A DNA stretch of 64,000 nt, from contig CAZCSV010000002.1 of NCBI GenBank assembly GCA_964501535.1, forward strand, positions 1-64,000, in the 5' to 3' direction. Under the pieces are notes generated by a model. That model was given only the letters and a program-made list of their open reading frames with translations. It did no database searches and was not told the DNA's origin. Positions 27,132 to 36,484 of the stretch are shown piece after piece. Position 1 is the stretch's first letter. Every line of letters starts with the position of its first letter. The DNA comes from FEN-1279 sp964501535. Its GTDB lineage: Bacteria; Bacteroidota; Ignavibacteria; Tepidaquicellales; Tepidaquicellaceae. The position numbers and the translations under genes were made by a program.

Positions 27132-27936
27132 TTGTGAAAGTTTTTGTTTCGAGTTCTTTTTCGAATATTACGGCGTTTGCGGAGTATTGGTTATTTCTGT
27201 CTTTTGCTTCCTGAATATCATCTTCGTGAATGTGCATCAAAATAATATGTTTAGGTTTAATGGTTTCGTTTAAAGTTTCCAGAACGTACTGATTGACATC
27301 CATATAGCCAAGAAACAGAACATCAATTTTATAATCATCCCAGTTTATCTTATCGATATGTTCCTTACTTTGCAGGATGAACGCATCGCCCATATGCATA
27401 ACATTGAAATCATTTATCCGGATGATAAAAGCGAGGTTATTGATATCGGTACTTGTTCCGTGTTTTAGGCGGAGAGCGGAGAGAGAGAAATTCTCATTTT
27501 TAATTTCCGGTATTTCTTTCAGTTCTCCGATATCGGTATAAATGCAAATTGTGTTTGAGCCATTAAAGCCCGACTCATAAAGTTTATTACAGGATTCGAG
27601 AGTTGATATGAATTTGGTACCGGGATTTTTTTGCAAAAATTCCGAAGTGAGTTTTTCGTTATAGTGGTCCTGATGTTCGTGAGTAACAAGAAAATAATTA
27701 ATATTATCCAACGGAGCATTATGGTTTATAAGTTTTGCAATAGTGCTGTCCGAAGGGGATGTATAGTATTTAGATTTAAAGAGTCCGTCTATCAGCACTT
27801 TCGTATTGCCGTTAGAAATAAGGAAACCTTCGTTGGCAATGTATGTGATTTGCAAATCTTTTTGTGAAACACTTTGCCTGCAGTATACTACCATTACAAG
27901 CAGGAGGGTGAAGAGGAGATAAATTAACTTTTTCAT
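27127..27936 (-). CDS. Secreted or lipid-anchored MBL-fold metallohydrolase
   Basis: The 269-residue product has an N-terminal hydrophobic segment (LIYLLFTLLLVMVVYC) with a possible lipobox Cys. The metallo-beta-lactamase fold is shown by FLVTHEHQDHYNEK (HxHxDH) near residue 88, a later metal-ligand His in LRLKHGTS, Asp in VMHMGDAFIL and a final His in ILMHIHED. The family includes many periplasmic hydrolases; the substrate is unknown. It resembles UlaG-like MBL proteins more than beta-lactamases. It lies 59 bases downstream of the small membrane protein gene, so the two may be cotranscribed. Confidence 0.8.
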   Translation of the reverse strand: MKKLIYLLFTLLLVMVVYCRQSVSQKDLQITYIANEGFLISNGNTKVLIDGLFKSKYYTSPSDSTIAKLINHNAPLDNINYFLVTHEHQDHYNEKLTSEFLQKNPGTKFISTLESCNKLYESGFNGSNTICIYTDIGELKEIPEIKNENFSLSALRLKHGTSTDINNLAFIIRINDFNVMHMGDAFILQSKEHIDKINWDDYKIDVLFLGYMDVNQYVLETLNETIKPKHIILMHIHEDDIQEAKDRNNQYSANAVIFEKELETKTFTK

Positions 27937-27995
27937 TTTTATTAAATAATATTCTGCTTATTAATACGGGCAAAAGCGGAAATAGTTATTCAAAT

Positions 27996-28481
27996 TCACA
28001 GTTGTTCCATTCGGGCTATCATTAATTTGTTTTGATTATTGGGGTCGACAAAAACCTTCAGAACCGCTCCCTGCTTCAGGTTATTAATATAGTTAATATG
28101 GAAATGTTCATAATGCTGAACTCTATAGGGGATTTTTCCCGGTACATTAACGTCCAGTACAAAATCCATCCTGCAAATGTTTTTAATTATTCTTCCCGAA
28201 GATACAGCCGAGACAATGGTAGCGGTACCGCGTAAGCCGGAGGTTTTGAGTCTCTCGTTCAGTCTGCTTCTTGAATTGCCGATAAGATACAGCATTAATC
28301 CCGCGAACAAAGGACCGGCGAACAGTATGGCACCAACGAGGAAGAAAAAATTCTGCAAGGACATTTCCTTATCGAGCATTTCTTCGGGGTCTGTGATAAG
28401 ACCCAGGGCGACTAAAATAATGCCCGCAGTCATTTCGATTCCGAATATGATAAACAGGAGAGGTTTGTTTTTAATATCCAT
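27996..28481 (-). CDS. Small membrane protein, DUF3592-like
   Basis: The 161-residue product has two hydrophobic helices (about residues 8-28 and 43-66). A soluble C-terminal domain with short beta-strands (GTATIVSAVSSGRII, FVLDVNVPGKIPYRV, LKVFVDPNNQNKLMI) follows. The AxVxxVxxTG-like start of that domain resembles DUF3592-type membrane proteins, a tentative match. Function unknown. It is the first gene of a probable two-gene minus-strand unit with the MBL-fold gene. Confidence 0.55.
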   Translation of the reverse strand: MDIKNKPLLFIIFGIEMTAGIILVALGLITDPEEMLDKEMSLQNFFFLVGAILFAGPLFAGLMLYLIGNSRSRLNERLKTSGLRGTATIVSAVSSGRIIKNICRMDFVLDVNVPGKIPYRVQHYEHFHINYINNLKQGAVLKVFVDPNNQNKLMIARMEQL

Positions 28482-28649
28482 TATAAATGTAATTAATTTA
28501 AGAAAATTATTCTTTTTGTATTCAGGGCTGATTCAAGTTTAGTGAATTTAAAATTAATATTATATGAAAACAATTATGGATAAAAAATATTGAACTTGAA
28601 ATTAATTAACACGTCACATATTTTTAGTCAAACATTTCAAGAAGGAAAA

Positions 28650-29567
28650 TTGTACGGACTGATTGCTAAAATATTTTTCATAATACTGTTTATTTTACCG
28701 GCATTTGTTTTTCCGCAGGAGGAGCAGACCGGTCAGCAGAAGGTTTTAATATCGCTGATGTTAACCGATTTGGAGAACATCGACACGAGGGAGGAGACAT
28801 TCGAGGCGGAATTTTATCTCTGGCTTAAGTGGAAGGAAGGGCGTTCGGGCAAGAACATAGAATATATGAATGTAACTGATTACAAAAATGTTTTTTACGA
28901 CGAATGGGCAGATTCGCTTCAGAGAATTTCGGCAAAAGTAAGGGGAACGTTCCGTTCGAGGTTCGATGTGGAGAAATATCCCTTCGACAAGCAGATTTTA
29001 AAAATCAGGATAAGCGATTACGACTGGAATTACGACAGTCTGATGTACGAGGTCGAGACATCGAAGGTCGGAATTTCAAAGGATGTTTTCGACGGGGAGT
29101 GGGACATAAAGCTTCTCGGTGCGACGGCGACGAAGGAATATATTTCGGAGGATTATTTTTCGGTGTTCGAATATGCGATAGAGATACAGAGGAAATCTTT
29201 TTCGGTTTTCATTAAAATCATAATTCCGCTTTTTATCATAATGGCGATTGCATTCCTTAATCTTTTTGTTCCGCGTGACCAGATAGAGGCGGGTGCGGGG
29301 TTAGCTATAAGTGCGTTGCTGACAATAATAGCCCTGCATTTTTCGATATCTTCCCAGTTGCCGGAGGTGAACTATCCCACGAAGGTCGACATACTTTTCA
29401 TTATAAGTTACTTCTTTAATTTCCTGCTTGTAATCTGGGTGGTACTGGGTTACAATATGCACGTCGCGGAGAAGAAGGATTTAATAGACAGAATAAACAG
29501 ATTTGTCAAGCCACTCATTCCACTGATATATTTTGTTTTTGCATTTGTGCTGCTGAAGTGGGTGTGA
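28650..29567 (+). CDS. Bacterial Cys-loop receptor homologue (pentameric ligand-gated ion channel)
   Basis: I chose TTG at 28650, preceded by AAGGA, because it gives a clean signal peptide (YGLIAKIFFIILFILPAFVF). TTG at 28590 in the same frame would add 20 residues. The extracellular domain is about 175 residues with the family signature FDVEKYPFDKQILKI and the pre-M1 region. Four membrane helices follow: M1 (IIIPLFIIMAIAFLNLFVP), pore-lining M2 (AGAGLAISALLTIIALHFSI), M3 (ILFIISYFFNFLLVIWVVLG) and M4 at the C-terminus. The Cys-loop cysteines are absent, as in GLIC and ELIC. It should form a pentameric ion channel in the inner membrane gated by an unknown ligand or protons. Confidence 0.82.
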   Translation: MYGLIAKIFFIILFILPAFVFPQEEQTGQQKVLISLMLTDLENIDTREETFEAEFYLWLKWKEGRSGKNIEYMNVTDYKNVFYDEWADSLQRISAKVRGTFRSRFDVEKYPFDKQILKIRISDYDWNYDSLMYEVETSKVGISKDVFDGEWDIKLLGATATKEYISEDYFSVFEYAIEIQRKSFSVFIKIIIPLFIIMAIAFLNLFVPRDQIEAGAGLAISALLTIIALHFSISSQLPEVNYPTKVDILFIISYFFNFLLVIWVVLGYNMHVAEKKDLIDRINRFVKPLIPLIYFVFAFVLLKWV

Positions 29568-29667
29568 GGAAGTTAGTGTAAATCGGTAATCCATAATTTT
29601 TCTACTGCAATAAATATCTTTATTGATTAAAATATAAAAACTTTAAAAAATTAAAGTATAAGTATTT

Positions 29668-31932
29668 ATGAAAAAGCAAATCGTATTATTCTTCTCGATA
29701 ATATTTTTATTTTATATTGACTCAAACGCACAATTATATCAGGACTGGAAGTGGCTTCACCAGTCTCCGCAGGGAAATGATTTAAGATGGGTTAAGATGT
29801 GGGATGCGAATACGATATATGCAATAGGATATAAAGGGACGTTCATAAAGACGACAGACAGGGGTGCAACGTGGACTGTAAATCACAAGGCAGGGAGGAT
29901 TGCAGGAATTCCGGTGCAGACATCGGATTTACAAAACGCATACTTCTTTGACCAGAATACGGGAATTGTAATAGGGTCATTCGGCTCGATATTCAGAACA
30001 ACCAACGGGGGTGTAACATTTGACAGTACGAATAATCCTGCCCCAACGAATACGACTTTTCGGGGAATAACTTTTATAAATAACCTGACTGGTTATGTTG
30101 TATGCGGGCTTACGAATTACAGATTAATGAAAACAACCGACGGTGGGACGAACTGGACGGCGGGTTTTGGTACGGGTCCGAGATTTTCAAATCCATATCA
30201 CATACGTGCTTTTAGCGAAAACAAACTTATGGTTTTTAATCAGCTCGGCACGGTATATATGTCAACGAATGGCGGATATAACTGGGATTCGATTTATATA
30301 GGGAGCCAGGTGAATTTTTATCAATCATATTTTACGGATGCAAATACGGGTTATGCATGCGGTGACCATGGCAGGTGCAGGTATACTACGAACGGCGGAT
30401 ACAACTGGAGCAACATGTCAGGTGTGTTATTCGACAGGAGTATTCACTTTTTCGATATAAAAGCGCGAGGCAATGCTGTATATATGACGGGAAATTCCAA
30501 TTACCTGTGGCGCTCGACTAATCTCGGAGCGATTTGGGATTCACTGGAATTTATGTCGCCGACAGCGCGTCAGCCGTGGAGCAACTATTATTATTCGTTC
30601 GATTTTTTGTCCACGTCCGATACAATGATTGCAGTAGGTTCACGCGGTTCGATACATCAGGTTCTTTCGTCGAACAAGGAACCGCTCGGGCAGTATTTAA
30701 AAACAGGGAGTCTGCGGGATATTTGGGTTTCGACTTCAGGGACTATGATAGCGATCGGGGCACCATCTTCGGTAAGTGCGGTTGCGGTAACGCACGACCA
30801 GATTTTGCGTTCAACCAATGGCGGCGTGAACTGGAGCGTGGTTTCTCCGTCACCGACTTCGGCTGCGGATTTTTACAGCATAGATATGATTGATGATAAC
30901 ACGGGTTTTGTTTGCGGGTCGAGGTCGGCGGTTTACAAGACAACGAACGGCGGAACAGGATGGGATTCGCTTGTGATTCCAAATATTCCTGCGGGTTCAC
31001 TTTTAATCGAGGTTGATTTTGTTAATGTGCAGACGGGATGGATTTTTTCGAGATATTTAACGGGATACGATTCCACGATTTATAAAACGACTAACGGCGG
31101 AGTAAACTGGTTCAAGCAGAAGCTGAACACTCCTGCCGGCAGTTCAAATTCGATATATAGTGCCTTTATGCTGGACGAAAATAACGGGTGGTGTTTAAAC
31201 TATAAACCGCGACCGTGGAAAACCACAAACGGCGGGATAAACTGGGATTCGACGAAGCTCAGCGACAATTATCTTGCTGGTTCTTTGTATGATATAAAAA
31301 TGCTAAATACGATGACGGGATATTGTGTCGGTGCAAATAACAGAGTTTACAAGACAACAAACGGAGGAACAACTCCCTGGACAAATACAGGTTATTCTTC
31401 GACTACCGTAATTACAAATTATACCTGTGAAGTATGGAATCCGCTCGAGTGTGCGGTAATGGGAACATACGGAACGGTTTATTACACTTCAAACGGGGGT
31501 TCGAGCTGGATAAACAGGAATATCGGAGCAAGCATAAACGATATTTACGGTTCGTATCTTGCAGCCGACGGAAAGCTATATGCGACTTCACTTTTGGAAT
31601 CGAATATATTTAAAAATGAAAATATGTTTACTGTCGGAATAAAAGTAACAAGCAATTCGATACCGGAGAGGTTTGAATTGGTGCAGAATTATCCGAATCC
31701 TTTCAATGCGATGACAAACATTAAATTCAGGGTGTTAAATGCAGGAACGGTCAGGATAAACGTTTATGATATTACAGGAAAAGAGCTTGCAATTCTTGTA
31801 AACGAAAAACTGAATCCGGGGAGTTATGAAGTAAAATTTGACGGGACTGATTTTGCGAGCGGAGTATATTTTTACAGATTATCGGCAGGCAACGTTTTAT
31901 ACGATGTAAAAAAGATGTTGTTAATAAAATAG
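29668..31932 (+). CDS. T9SS-secreted YCF48-like beta-propeller protein
   Basis: The product has 754 residues with a signal peptide (IVLFFSIIFLFYIDSNAQ). Two sets of propeller repeats carry the YCF48/BNR pattern KTTxxGxxW (for example KTTDRGATW, KTTDGGTNW, KTTNGGVNW, KTTNGGINW), spanning about residues 30-640. The C-terminal sorting domain has QNYPNPFNA, YDITGKEL, SGVYFYR and KKMLLIK. It is presumably exported to the surface. Such propellers in cargo proteins are usually non-catalytic; the partner is unknown. The gene is single. Confidence 0.82.
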   Translation: MKKQIVLFFSIIFLFYIDSNAQLYQDWKWLHQSPQGNDLRWVKMWDANTIYAIGYKGTFIKTTDRGATWTVNHKAGRIAGIPVQTSDLQNAYFFDQNTGIVIGSFGSIFRTTNGGVTFDSTNNPAPTNTTFRGITFINNLTGYVVCGLTNYRLMKTTDGGTNWTAGFGTGPRFSNPYHIRAFSENKLMVFNQLGTVYMSTNGGYNWDSIYIGSQVNFYQSYFTDANTGYACGDHGRCRYTTNGGYNWSNMSGVLFDRSIHFFDIKARGNAVYMTGNSNYLWRSTNLGAIWDSLEFMSPTARQPWSNYYYSFDFLSTSDTMIAVGSRGSIHQVLSSNKEPLGQYLKTGSLRDIWVSTSGTMIAIGAPSSVSAVAVTHDQILRSTNGGVNWSVVSPSPTSAADFYSIDMIDDNTGFVCGSRSAVYKTTNGGTGWDSLVIPNIPAGSLLIEVDFVNVQTGWIFSRYLTGYDSTIYKTTNGGVNWFKQKLNTPAGSSNSIYSAFMLDENNGWCLNYKPRPWKTTNGGINWDSTKLSDNYLAGSLYDIKMLNTMTGYCVGANNRVYKTTNGGTTPWTNTGYSSTTVITNYTCEVWNPLECAVMGTYGTVYYTSNGGSSWINRNIGASINDIYGSYLAADGKLYATSLLESNIFKNENMFTVGIKVTSNSIPERFELVQNYPNPFNAMTNIKFRVLNAGTVRINVYDITGKELAILVNEKLNPGSYEVKFDGTDFASGVYFYRLSAGNVLYDVKKMLLIK

Positions 31933-32002
31933 TTTATAGTTTCTTACGGAAAAACTTTCAATTGGCTTGACATTGTTATCGGGCTTAAAATTAATTTGAG
32001 AT

Positions 32003-33478
32003 ATGGTATTAACTATTGAGAACATATTGCTGGTTGGTTCTATCCTTTTGTTGATTTCCATATTTGTCGGTAAAACATCCTTTAAATTCGGAGTCCCCAC
32101 TCTTATTTTCTTTTTAGTAATCGGTATGCTGGCTGGTTCCGAGAGTATAGGCGGAATATATTTCGACGACCCCAAAATCGCCCGTTTCATAGGAATCATT
32201 GCATTAAATTTCATTTTATTTTCGGGCGGTCTGGATACAAGCTGGGAGAAGGTGAGACCGATATTATGGCAGGGGATAACGCTTTCGACATTAGGTGTTT
32301 TTATTACTGCTTTTATACTGGGGATTTTTGTTCATTTCGTACTTGGTTTTTCGGTTTACGAAGGGTTATTAGTCGGAGCGATAGTCTCTTCAACGGATGC
32401 CGCCGCAGTGTTCTCCATTCTCCGTTCGAAAAATCTCGCATTAAAAGGGAGCTTGCGTTCGGCCCTGGAGTTTGAAAGCGGAAGCAATGACCCGATGGCA
32501 TATTTTCTGACGGTTGCATTTTTAGGATTGATATTAGACAGTAGTGCAGGTATAGGAAGCGTTTTTGTCTTGTTCATTGTGCAATTCGTAATCGGCGGTT
32601 TGTTTGGTTATTTATTTGGTTATATCGGGAAAATAATTATTAACAAAATCAAGCTCGATTACGAAGGATTATATCCCGTTCTGGTTATTGCATTAATGTT
32701 TTTGGCTTTTTCATTGACGGATTTTTTAGGCGGCAACGGATTTTTAGCGGTATATATAGCATCGATTTATCTTGGCAACAATGAACTCATGCATAAATCC
32801 TCCATAATAAAAGTGTTCGATGGTCTTGCGTGGTTAATGCAGATTGTTCTTTTCGTAACTTTGGGATTACTCGTTTTTCCGAGTCAGATTTTTCCGGTAA
32901 TAGGAATAGGGTTACTCATTTCGCTTGTACTGATTATTATTGCCAGGCCCGTGAGCGTATTTTTATGTTTGATGTTTTTTAAAATGAAAAACCGTAACCG
33001 CTGGTTTATATCCTGGGTAGGATTGAGAGGGGCAGTACCCATTGTTTTTGCCATGTATCCCTTACTGGCAGGGATAGAAAAAGCCGGTATAATTTTCAAC
33101 ATAGTTTTTTTTATTTCCGTAACTTCAGTGCTTATTCAGGGTACGACTCTGACAAAAGTGGCAAAATGGATGCACGTTTTACTGCCCGAAAAGGTTAAGG
33201 CAAGAACACCGGTGGAAATAATTCTTTCGGAGAGTGAGAAGACGGAACTGACGGAAATTATTTTACCCAACAACAGCAGTGCGGTCGGCAAACTAATCGT
33301 AGAGCTTGGTTTTCCAAATACGGTACTTATTGTCTTAATTAACCGCAACGGAAAATACATAACACCAAAAGGCTCGACAGTTTTGGAAGCACTGGATGTT
33401 TTGCTGGTTTTGTCAGAAGACAAAGAGGGTCTTAATAAATCCGTAAAGTGTCTTACGGGAAAAAACAGTAGTGCTTAA
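32003..33478 (+). CDS. CPA1 cation/proton antiporter (potassium/proton type, CvrA/NhaP2-like)
   Basis: The 491-residue product has about twelve membrane helices and the CPA1 core: FSGGLDTSW, the VGAIVSSTDAAAVF helix (unwound region with the conserved Asp) and ALEFESGSNDPMAYF (the N-D pair for ion binding). ISWVGLRGAVPIVFAMYPLL follows in the second half. The last ~80 residues resemble a TrkA_C-type regulatory domain. This layout matches K+/H+ antiporters CvrA/NhaP2. It exchanges monovalent cations for protons across the inner membrane. It is followed by a bidirectional terminator. Confidence 0.85.
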   Translation: MVLTIENILLVGSILLLISIFVGKTSFKFGVPTLIFFLVIGMLAGSESIGGIYFDDPKIARFIGIIALNFILFSGGLDTSWEKVRPILWQGITLSTLGVFITAFILGIFVHFVLGFSVYEGLLVGAIVSSTDAAAVFSILRSKNLALKGSLRSALEFESGSNDPMAYFLTVAFLGLILDSSAGIGSVFVLFIVQFVIGGLFGYLFGYIGKIIINKIKLDYEGLYPVLVIALMFLAFSLTDFLGGNGFLAVYIASIYLGNNELMHKSSIIKVFDGLAWLMQIVLFVTLGLLVFPSQIFPVIGIGLLISLVLIIIARPVSVFLCLMFFKMKNRNRWFISWVGLRGAVPIVFAMYPLLAGIEKAGIIFNIVFFISVTSVLIQGTTLTKVAKWMHVLLPEKVKARTPVEIILSESEKTELTEIILPNNSSAVGKLIVELGFPNTVLIVLINRNGKYITPKGSTVLEALDVLLVLSEDKEGLNKSVKCLTGKNSSA

Positions 33479-33550
33479 TAAACATTTTTTGCAAACTCTT
33501 ATTATCATGCTACAAATAGTTACCTTGGTTTCGTAGAGTTATTTATAATA

Positions 33551-33580
33551 AAAAAACCCGTCTTAGGACGGGTTTTTTTA
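33551..33580. terminator. Bidirectional terminator
   Basis: AAAAAACCCGTC and GACGGGTTTTTT form a perfect 12-base stem with loop TTAG, between convergent genes. Confidence 0.9.
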
Positions 33581-33599
33581 TTCGGATTAATTTATTATT

Positions 33600-34412
33600 T
33601 TATTTTATCATCATCATTTTCTTTGTCTGCGAAAAATCTTTTGTTTCCAGAGAGTAAAAATAAATTCCGCTTGAATATTTTGATGCGTTCCAGCTGACCT
33701 CATAAGTGCCTTGTTTTAAATTTTCATTTACCAAGATGTCCAAGATTTTTCCCGAAACATCAAAAACTTTTAATTTTACGAATGCGGATTTGGGGACGTC
33801 GAATCTGATACTGGTAGCCGGATTAAACGGATTCGGGAAATTTTGAGAAAGACCAAATGAAGCTGGCACGGTGTTAGAAACCGGTGTAATGCCGACAGAA
33901 TTTTTAACAATTATTCTTTTATTCGGAGCCCAGTTCCAGTCGTCACCGCTGTTTGAATTATCGCTATTGGTAGCTTGGCCCGTTGCATACAGTGTATCTG
34001 TTCCTGCGGTCGAGGGAGCGGTATAATTAAACAGAACGGTGACAGTTCCGTTCGACATCGGGATATTGCTGTTATGTGTAAGTTCGCCGTTGGACAAACG
34101 AATATTTCCGGAGACGGGATTCAGAGAGCCGAATTTGGCGGCGATATCAAGACCCGCCCCGCTTTTACTCGATTTTGAAACAGTAAGGGAATATTGTTTT
34201 GTTTGATTCACGGTAACAGTATCCGGTCCGCTTATAGTGACAATTACTTCGGGGTTAGACGTATCATCATGACAAGAACATCCGCTTAGTGTTGTTTTTT
34301 TTGTCCTTCCGGTCATGCCCGTACTTGATGCATACAGGTATACAGACAAAGATGTCAGAAAGCCGATAACGAATACCAGTATAATTAATTTTCTTGTAAA
34401 TAATTTTTTCAT
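33600..34412 (-). CDS. T9SS-secreted protein with choice-of-anchor V-like domain
   Basis: The 270-residue product has a hydrophobic N-terminal segment (LIILVFVIGFLTSLSVYLYA). A motif GMTGRTKKTTLSGCSCHDD follows, as in choice-of-anchor V-type domains, where a Cys/His cluster precedes a beta-sandwich. The cluster here is C-S-C-H, not the CxxCH heme motif of cytochromes. The beta-sandwich (about residues 50-170) ends NWAPNKRIIVKN. The sorting domain has QNFPNPFNP, FDVSGKIL and SGIYFYS, ending KKMMMIK. Function unknown; the Cys pair may bind metal or form a disulfide. Confidence 0.75.
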   Translation of the reverse strand: MKKLFTRKLIILVFVIGFLTSLSVYLYASSTGMTGRTKKTTLSGCSCHDDTSNPEVIVTISGPDTVTVNQTKQYSLTVSKSSKSGAGLDIAAKFGSLNPVSGNIRLSNGELTHNSNIPMSNGTVTVLFNYTAPSTAGTDTLYATGQATNSDNSNSGDDWNWAPNKRIIVKNSVGITPVSNTVPASFGLSQNFPNPFNPATSIRFDVPKSAFVKLKVFDVSGKILDILVNENLKQGTYEVSWNASKYSSGIYFYSLETKDFSQTKKMMMIK

Positions 34413-34531
34413 AGTTTATTTCATTTTTTAATTTTCATTTTAAAACAGAGTGAATTAAAATAAAGTTCATTGTATGAGGTTCGAGAAAACGAAAATTAAA
34501 ACATTAAAAAAAGTGAAAAGAATATGTGATA

Positions 34532-35509
34532 TTAACGCATATGAGGTCTTTTATCGAATGGCGGATATGGCTTCGAGGGAAGGAACAATAGTTTTTTATT
34601 TACCACGGACATATTATTAGATTTATCAATAATTTCTATTTTGAAAAATAAATTTTGGTAGTTGTCATACAGGAAGAAGTCGAAATCCGGTTCATCCGGA
34701 TAGTATTTTTTCATTTCCCTTGGCAGAAGAAAATTTTCAATTTTCTGGTTTTTGCCGGGGGAGAGGGTATAGGTTACGTTATTTTCCTTAATCACCTTAT
34801 CAGAACCGGAGGCTAATCTGATAATATATTCTTTAGTTATGTCTTCGTTTGTATTATTATAGATTTCCGAGAAGGCATAAAATTCCTTCAGGCCGAAGAT
34901 ATTTTTGCTGATCAGTGGTGTAATCTCTTTTGTTCCGCTGTCATTTACTTTATATTTCGAGAGTATCATCAGGTCACTGAACATAATATTTTCGGATTTA
35001 AGATCCTTTACAAAGAGGTCAAGAGATTTTTTATATTCTTCTTTTGAATTGCTGTTTTTTATCAGGATATAGGCATGATATTTCCCCGGTTCGATAGGAT
35101 AGTTATAAAAATAATACAAAGATTCTTTTGATTTAACGGTCATCTGGTCATTGGTAAACGACAGTGAATCATAATATATATTATCAAGAACGGTTTTTTT
35201 CAGGTCATCTTTTACTATGACGGACACGGTAATCACGGTTTCGTATTTTTCCGTATTGAAATTCTTTTTAAAGAGAATGTTATCAAAGGGTATTTCGATA
35301 TAAAGGTCCAGTCGTGCATTCAGGCTATCCGTTTCGAAGAAGACGACGGGGTCGGCAAAGAATTTTTCTTTTGCAGAAATATCGGGATACATCATGAAGC
35401 CGGGCTGCTGCTGAGGAACAGAGCAGGAGAACAGAAAAGAGAGAGAGGTAAAAAAAGCAAAAAAATAAACGAGAGTATTTTTATATAAATTCATGCGATA
35501 AAGTTTCAT
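34532..35509 (-). CDS. Lipoprotein resembling the N-terminal part of GWxTD proteins
   Basis: The 325-residue product has a lipoprotein signal peptide (FFAFFTSLSFLFSC). Most of the mature part is beta-rich, with LDLYIEIPFDNILF and a long run of strands, which resembles the beta-sandwich region before the C-terminal GWxTD domain in Bacteroidota proteins. The GWxTD motif itself is absent and the protein ends PPFDKRPHMR, so it may be a shortened relative. Likely periplasmic or outer-membrane anchored; function unknown. Confidence 0.55.
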   Translation of the reverse strand: MKLYRMNLYKNTLVYFFAFFTSLSFLFSCSVPQQQPGFMMYPDISAKEKFFADPVVFFETDSLNARLDLYIEIPFDNILFKKNFNTEKYETVITVSVIVKDDLKKTVLDNIYYDSLSFTNDQMTVKSKESLYYFYNYPIEPGKYHAYILIKNSNSKEEYKKSLDLFVKDLKSENIMFSDLMILSKYKVNDSGTKEITPLISKNIFGLKEFYAFSEIYNNTNEDITKEYIIRLASGSDKVIKENNVTYTLSPGKNQKIENFLLPREMKKYYPDEPDFDFFLYDNYQNLFFKIEIIDKSNNMSVVNKKLLFLPSKPYPPFDKRPHMR

Positions 35510-35654
35510 GCATATTAAAAAGATTTAAACAAACAAAAAATTCAAAAAGGTGATGAGCATAAAGATTCCGGCAGAAGCATTATTTCGAGAAACCCGAATT
35601 CTTTTTAAATTACAGAGCGTACGTTAATATATTTTCAGGAATTATTATTGGTGT

Positions 35655-35690
35655 AAAAAAGAAAAGCTGCTTTAGAGGAATAAAGCAGCT
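35655..35690 (-). terminator. Terminator of the carboxypeptidase-regulatory-like gene
   Basis: On the minus strand, AGCTGCTTTA and TAAAGCAGCT form a 10-base stem followed by a T-rich tail. Confidence 0.8.
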
Positions 35691-35716
35691 CATGTTATAA
35701 ATGTACATTATGTATA

Positions 35717-36076
35717 TTATCTACGAACCATAGGAATTGTCACATTTGCTGTCTCTCCGGTTCGAACTGTCAGTTTAACCTGGGCAGTCTGGTAGCCCGA
35801 TTTTTCAGCAATTATAGTAACTTCCTGCGGGTTAGTATTCAGATGAAATTTATATATAAAAAAGTTACCGCTTTGACTTGTCTGGACCGTATCGGATGCA
35901 GGGTAAGTGAATATCAAAACATTTTGAAGGGCATTATTGTCGATTGCATCCATAACGTATCCGTTAATTTGTGCTTCCCCATAGTCTGCCGAGCCAATGC
36001 CCGAGGGGTCGCACCCGAAGATAATCAGTGCGGCAAAGAACGCAAAAAACAGTATAACAAAGTATTTAATTTTCAT
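35717..36076 (-). CDS. Small lipoprotein with carboxypeptidase regulatory-like domain
   Basis: The 119-residue product has a lipoprotein signal peptide (FFAALIIFGC). The mature part is a single transthyretin-like beta-sandwich (AQINGYVMDAIDNNALQNVL, IAEKSGYQTAQVKLTVRTGE), as in carboxypeptidase regulatory-like or PEGA-type domains. Such domains are usually binding or scaffold modules. It has its own terminator and is divergent from the glycosidase-like gene. Confidence 0.72.
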   Translation of the reverse strand: MKIKYFVILFFAFFAALIIFGCDPSGIGSADYGEAQINGYVMDAIDNNALQNVLIFTYPASDTVQTSQSGNFFIYKFHLNTNPQEVTIIAEKSGYQTAQVKLTVRTGETANVTIPMVRR

Positions 36077-36304
36077 TTTAATATTAAGATTGAATTATTA
36101 ATAAACAAATTTCAATAATATAACAAAAAAACTTTAAAACAAATTGCAAATAATAGAAAAAAAGTTCATCATTCTAATGTAAAAATATGTAACAAATTGT
36201 AAAAAGTTCATTAAAACAAAAGAAATCAGAAAAATAATTAAAGTTAAACGTAAGGTTAATATTACGAATATCTATAAAAATCAAGCAATTACGATATATA
36301 GCGT

Positions 36305-36319
36305 TTCTCATTTTGAGAA
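36305..36319. promoter_or_regulatory. Candidate operator palindrome
   Basis: TTCTCA and TGAGAA are perfect 6-base inverted arms with a 3-base centre. The site lies about 100 bases upstream of the sigma-54-like element, a usual enhancer distance. Confidence 0.35.
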
Positions 36320-36420
36320 GGTTTGTATCATAGAGAGACGAATTCTGATATTATTTATGGAAACAATTAAAAATAGTTAGATTTTATTAAAAAAAACAGC
36401 AAAGTAAATTAAAAAACGGA

Positions 36421-36436
36421 GGGTATGGAAATTGCT
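36421..36436 (+). promoter_or_regulatory. Possible sigma-54 promoter of the glycosidase-like gene
   Basis: GGGTATGGAAATTGCT has the invariant GG and GC doublets ten bases apart and the TTGCT end of the minus-24/minus-12 consensus. The CAC of TGGCAC is only partly kept. It lies about 50 bases upstream of the gene start. Confidence 0.35.
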
Positions 36437-36484
36437 ATATAATAGTATAAATCAAGTAAATAAAATCAAACGGGGGAAAAGTTC

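Larger units (their letters stand above)
36077..36484. other. Divergent intergenic region with possible sigma-54 elements
   Basis: This 408-base AT-rich gap has no convincing gene. It contains a palindrome TTCTCATTTTGAGAA (36305-36319) and a sigma-54-like promoter at 36421-36436, about 105-130 bases downstream of it. Confidence 0.5.

Noticed and set aside
33600..34412. Cytochrome c heme site
   Set aside because: The cluster is CSCH, one residue short of the CxxCH heme motif, and the rest of the protein is a beta-sandwich with a sorting domain.
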